A DNA stretch of 8,809 nt from contig JAUVWD010000016.1 of NCBI GenBank assembly GCA_030604285.1, forward strand, positions 1 through 8,809, read 5' to 3'. A program made the translations under genes and the position numbers. The stretch comes from Chloroflexota bacterium (GTDB taxonomy: Bacteria > Chloroflexota > Dehalococcoidia > GIF9 > AB-539-J10). Below the pieces are notes generated by a model. That model worked only from the letters and a program-made list of their open reading frames with translations, was not told the origin of the DNA and ran no database searches. Of the stretch, positions 6,571 to 8,809 are shown in pieces; within the stretch, counting starts at the first letter, position 1, and the number at the start of each line of letters is the position of its first letter.

Positions 6571-7599
6571 TCAGGACAAGATAAACCCAGCTACCCAGCC
6601 GACAAGAGTCCCCAGAACTATGATGGTAGGGACATAAACCAGGGCCTTCTTGAATCCAAATACCCTCCCTATAGCTAGCCAATTAGGCAAACTGATGCCT
6701 GGGCCAACAAGTAATAAAGCTAAAGCAGGGCCTTTGCCCATTCCTAGACCCATCAGAGTATCCACAAATGGAGCCTCAGTCATAGTGGCAAAGTAGGTTA
6801 CTGCTCCAATCATAGTGGCTAGGAAAGACTGTCTCAGCCCCTCTCCACCCAACCAAGTCTCTATCCATTCCGGTGGCAGAGCAGCACCGATAATCCCAAC
6901 TATAAACACGCCAGCCAAGAGGAGAGGGAATATCGTACGCACAAACCACCACGACTCTTTTAGCCATCCCTTGATCTCACTCCATGTTTTCACCCGCCAG
7001 GCATAAAGAGCAGCTACCGCTGTCACCCCTGCCCAGACGGCAACCTTAGCCAGATAGGAGCCTCCCGTCACAGCATAATTGGGGGCCAGAAGGCTAGCAA
7101 CTAACAGTAAGAGCAGGATGATATCCTTTCTGGTCATCATCCTGCCACCAGTTGCCTTGATGGTAAGTGCCCTCTGTTGCTCCTCCTTGCGAAAAACGAG
7201 GGACATAACTCCACCAACAATGAAAGACACCGACAGGGCAGCCACTACTCTAGCTATGACCATTTGAGCCCCGAGAATTGAGCCGGTATAGACAAGAGCC
7301 AAGATATTAGCTGCCGGAGCAACCCAGAGAAGAATGAACGCGGGGCCAATCCCAGCCCCTCCCTGATAAATGCCGCTAGCAACAGGGATAACAGTGCACG
7401 AGCAAACTGATACAAAGAAGCTTCCACCGGCAGCAATGGCGAAGGATTTGATCTTCCTGGCAGCGCTGCCTAGATAGCCAATAATTGTCTCCCGGGAGAC
7501 AAAGGATACTATCGCCCCAGCCAAAAGAAATGCCGGAATAAGGCACGTGACCACATGCAAAGCAACATATTCTTTCAGGGCGTTTAGCCCGGCCAGCAA
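6571..7599 (-). CDS. DUF318/ArsP-type membrane permease
   Basis: The protein has two similar membrane halves (about 10-135 and 155-342), typical of the PF03773 permease family, which includes ArsP, an exporter of trivalent organoarsenicals. The first half has the family motif SVCSCTVIPVASGIYQGG with Cys66 and Cys68 within the membrane and LWVAPAANI after it; the second half has the paired TEAPFVDTLMGLGMG and VGPGISLPNW. The start is uncertain: TTG at 7599 has no good ribosome site, while the frame stays open upstream to 7641 and CAGGAG at 7621-7626 is well placed for a rare ATC start at 7614, giving IAEELLLAGLNALKEY. The gene is immediately downstream of arsR and of an operator copy. Substrate is unproven; arsenical export fits the context, and zinc or copper export is the alternative in this family. 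Confidence 0.88.
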   Translation of the reverse strand: MLAGLNALKEYVALHVVTCLIPAFLLAGAIVSFVSRETIIGYLGSAARKIKSFAIAAGGSFFVSVCSCTVIPVASGIYQGGAGIGPAFILLWVAPAANILALVYTGSILGAQMVIARVVAALSVSFIVGGVMSLVFRKEEQQRALTIKATGGRMMTRKDIILLLLLVASLLAPNYAVTGGSYLAKVAVWAGVTAVAALYAWRVKTWSEIKGWLKESWWFVRTIFPLLLAGVFIVGIIGAALPPEWIETWLGGEGLRQSFLATMIGAVTYFATMTEAPFVDTLMGLGMGKGPALALLLVGPGISLPNWLAIGRVFGFKKALVYVPTIIVLGTLVGWVAGFILS

Positions 7600-7639
7600 G
7601 AGTTCTTCAGCGATGCAATTCTCCTGCAGTAGAAGCGTC

Positions 7640-7666
7640 TATGCACATAACCCAATATAATATGCA
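7640..7666 (-). promoter_or_regulatory. Second ArsR operator copy ahead of the permease gene
   Basis: TATGCACATA at 7640-7649 is the exact reverse complement of the 10-base word duplicated in the arsR leader, and a weaker copy TATGCAAAAA starts at 7661, 21 bases away. A possible -10 box, TATTAT on the minus strand (7657-7662), lies between them, but no -35 match is seen. This suggests a second repressor site controlling the permease operon inside the arsR transcript. Confidence 0.55.
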
Positions 7667-7672
7667 AAAAAC

Positions 7673-8023
7673 TTATTTTCCTGTTGCTCTCAGCCCAACT
7701 CGGACAGCGTGACTCAACCTCTCTCTGTCCTGCAATATGATCTGCTCATTAACCAAGGAATTGCGGAGCATTTCAATTAGAGAAGCAGCGTAGCCATCCA
7801 CGATTTGCTCATTGATAGAGTAGACTATCCAAAGCCCGTCTCTTCTAGACTCAATAAAGCCAGCACCCTCGAGTATGCCCAGATTCCGTGAAGCACGGGA
7901 TTGCGCAATATCCAGTGCCTGCATAACCTCACAAACGCAGCATTCTCTTTGCAGCAGGACTTTCAGAATCCTGATCCTGGTCTCATCCGAGATTGCCCTG
8001 ACTGCTCTGATAAAATCCCTCAT
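7673..8023 (-). CDS. arsR: ArsR-family arsenic-responsive repressor
   Basis: From the ATG at 8023 the product is 116 residues with the winged-helix fold of ArsR/SmtB repressors. The sensing motif RECCVCEV gives Cys28, Cys29 and Cys31, matching the ELCVCDL metalloid site of classical ArsR with one extra cysteine. Next come the recognition helix (SRASRNLGILEGAGFI) and the wing (SRRDGLWIVYSI). The protein would bind DNA as a dimer and release it when As(III) is bound. AGGGG at 8029-8033 lies 5 bases before this ATG. An upstream in-frame ATG at 8059 is rejected because it sits at the predicted transcription start and its extension would be encoded by the operator. The gene heads the cluster, so it probably represses itself and everything downstream. 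Confidence 0.93.
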   Translation of the reverse strand: MRDFIRAVRAISDETRIRILKVLLQRECCVCEVMQALDIAQSRASRNLGILEGAGFIESRRDGLWIVYSINEQIVDGYAASLIEMLRNSLVNEQIILQDRERLSHAVRVGLRATGK

Positions 8024-8032
8024 AGTGGCCCC

Positions 8033-8052
8033 TATGTGCATATATGTGCATA
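8033..8052 (-). promoter_or_regulatory. Tandem operator in the arsR leader
   Basis: Two perfect head-to-tail copies of TATGTGCATA fill 8033-8042 and 8043-8052. Each unit is itself palindromic at 8 of 10 positions, and the repeat period is one helical turn. It lies 11 bases downstream of the -10 box and ends at the ribosome site, an ideal place for autorepression by ArsR. The same word recurs before the permease gene. Confidence 0.7.
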
Positions 8053-8063
8053 GAAACATGCAA

Positions 8064-8093
8064 ATTCTAATACGCGGCCATCTTGTCTGTCAA
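8064..8093 (-). promoter_or_regulatory. Sigma-70-type promoter of arsR
   Basis: On the minus strand a perfect TTGACA (8088-8093) is followed after 18 bases by TAGAAT (8064-8069), one mismatch from TATAAT. Transcription would begin near 8057, about 34 bases before the arsR ATG, with the tandem operator just inside the transcript. Confidence 0.75.
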
Positions 8094-8121
8094 ATCGTGC
8101 ACCCTAGATATTGTCCGTAGT

Positions 8122-8809
8122 CTAGAAGCCTACGCGGGTACCAGCATTGTTAAAGAAGAAACTCTCTCCAAATTCCCGAGCCAATATGGCCGATGCCGGC
8201 AAGCCGGTGCAGTGAGATACCCCCAATCTCTGGATGCCCAACTTCTTTAAGTCGGCAATAGTCAAGCTTATTCTCTCTGAAGAGGCTGTGACAAGATGGA
8301 TACCTCCGATAACGGCGTAGATAGGCTCTACACCAGTCAGTTTCTGTGCATACCTCAGGGTATTGATCACTCCTCTGTGGGCACAGCCCAAGACTACAAT
8401 CAGTCCCCTTTCAGACTTGATGAAGACCGCTTGGTCATCCCGCAGTGGATCGGGCTTGAGCGCAGTTCCCTCGCTTCGCTCGGGACAAGGCTCTTTCACG
8501 CAAAGAATGGGACCAATCGTCTCATATTCAGTTAACATGGGTATCTCACCACTAGTAACAATATTTTCGCTGATCCATACTGGCTCCTTGGTCAGATTGA
8601 AAGATGCTCCTGAACTTTCTGCTGCCTCCCTGGGGAAAGGCACCCCAATGTATTCCTCTTTCCTCCCAGGTCGAAGAGCATACTTGGCTGCCCAGATGTC
8701 TGGGTGAGCGATTACCTCTATTTGTTTCCTCACGAGTCTTAGTATGTGCAGCAAGCCACCTGTGTGGTCTCGATGTCCATGGCTTAAGACAATTCTTTCA
8801 ACTCGTGAC
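8122..8809 (-). CDS. MBL-fold metal-dependent hydrolase, partial (N-terminus beyond right edge)
   Basis: The frame is open to the right edge; the visible 229 or so residues begin SRVERIVLSHGHRDHTGG, containing the metallo-beta-lactamase metal motif HxHxDH. Further family features are VVLGCAHRGVIN, AVIGGIHL and the late VSHCTG histidine. Together they point to the COG1237 branch of MBL-fold hydrolases, related to the methanopterin-pathway ribofuranosylaminobenzene phosphate synthase; these are cytoplasmic enzymes of about 270 residues with mostly unknown substrates. A TTG at 8754 is not the start, because the metal motif lies upstream of it. Just after the segment GPILCVKE, the protein carries an extra CPERSEG encoded by a small palindromic repeat. 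The gene precedes the arsR promoter and may belong to another unit; no link to arsenic is evident. Confidence 0.88.
   Translation of the reverse strand, partial: SRVERIVLSHGHRDHTGGLLHILRLVRKQIEVIAHPDIWAAKYALRPGRKEEYIGVPFPREAAESSGASFNLTKEPVWISENIVTSGEIPMLTEYETIGPILCVKEPCPERSEGTALKPDPLRDDQAVFIKSERGLIVVLGCAHRGVINTLRYAQKLTGVEPIYAVIGGIHLVTASSERISLTIADLKKLGIQRLGVSHCTGLPASAILAREFGESFFFNNAGTRVGF
8467..8485. repeat. Small palindromic repeat inside the MBL gene
   Basis: TCCCTCGCTTCGCTCGGGA forms an imperfect palindrome with TCCC/GGGA arms around a GCTTCGC core. This resembles the dispersed repeats containing CGAGCGAAGCGAG found in many environmental bacterial genomes. It is read in frame as CPERSEG in the MBL protein, between segments that are normally close together in the family. 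Confidence 0.6.

Noticed and set aside
7640..7700. Intrinsic terminator after arsR
   Set aside because: A T6 run follows the stop, but the only stem upstream is a 4-base GTTG/CAAC pair separated by about 12 bases; not convincing.
8024..8059. Longer ArsR start at 8059
   Set aside because: That ATG lies at the predicted transcription start, lacks a ribosome site, and its extra 12 codons would be encoded by the operator; 8023 has AGGGG at proper spacing.
8122..8754. MBL gene starting at TTG 8754
   Set aside because: The frame continues upstream through HGHRDHTGG, the essential metal-binding motif, to the window edge.

Overview
All confidently called genes lie on the minus strand, so the locus reads from right to left. 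Shine-Dalgarno sequences are strong (for example AAGGAGGTG ahead of the gene at 6537), and a near-consensus sigma-70 promoter precedes arsR, so this is a bacterium rather than an archaeon. The gene content (an MtrA-like corrinoid domain fused to an Fe-S module, a DGC zinc protein, a PKD lipoprotein) suggests an anaerobe, possibly an uncultured Chloroflexota (Dehalococcoidia-like) lineage. That placement is inference, because no phylogenetic marker is present.

Layout in transcription order: (1) the C-terminal three quarters of an MBL-fold hydrolase running off the right edge (8809-8122), with a small palindromic repeat read in frame; (2) a promoter and a tandem 10-bp operator (8093-8033), then an ArsR repressor (8023-7673); (3) a second copy of the operator word (7640-7649), then a DUF318/ArsP-type permease, a CxxC mini-redoxin, a 91-aa Cys-Cys protein and a DGC zinc-binding protein (to 5493); (4) a hairpin-bearing gap, then a 189-aa Fe-S protein, the arsenite exporter ACR3, a thioredoxin-like lipoprotein and a CcdA/ArsG-type permease (to 2465); (5) an MtrA corrinoid domain fused to the same Fe-S module (2370-1534), a possible 24-codon ORF, a three-repeat PKD lipoprotein (to 510), and a membrane-anchored thioredoxin-like gene that runs off the left edge (246-1).

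The locus is an arsenic resistance island. ACR3 would export arsenite. The ArsG-like permease with its thioredoxin-like partner, and the ArsP-type permease, belong to families linked to export of trivalent organoarsenicals. ArsR would derepress the set. Several CxxC proteins on both sides of the membrane point to thiol/disulfide chemistry.

The unusual part is a pair of proteins sharing a corrinoid-protein-type [4Fe-4S] module, one of them fused to an MtrA-like cobamide domain, on either side of ACR3 and the ArsG pair. No SAM-dependent ArsM is present. This permits a testable hypothesis: cobamide-dependent methylation or demethylation of arsenic coupled to export. The parts are seen in the sequence; the chemistry is inferred.
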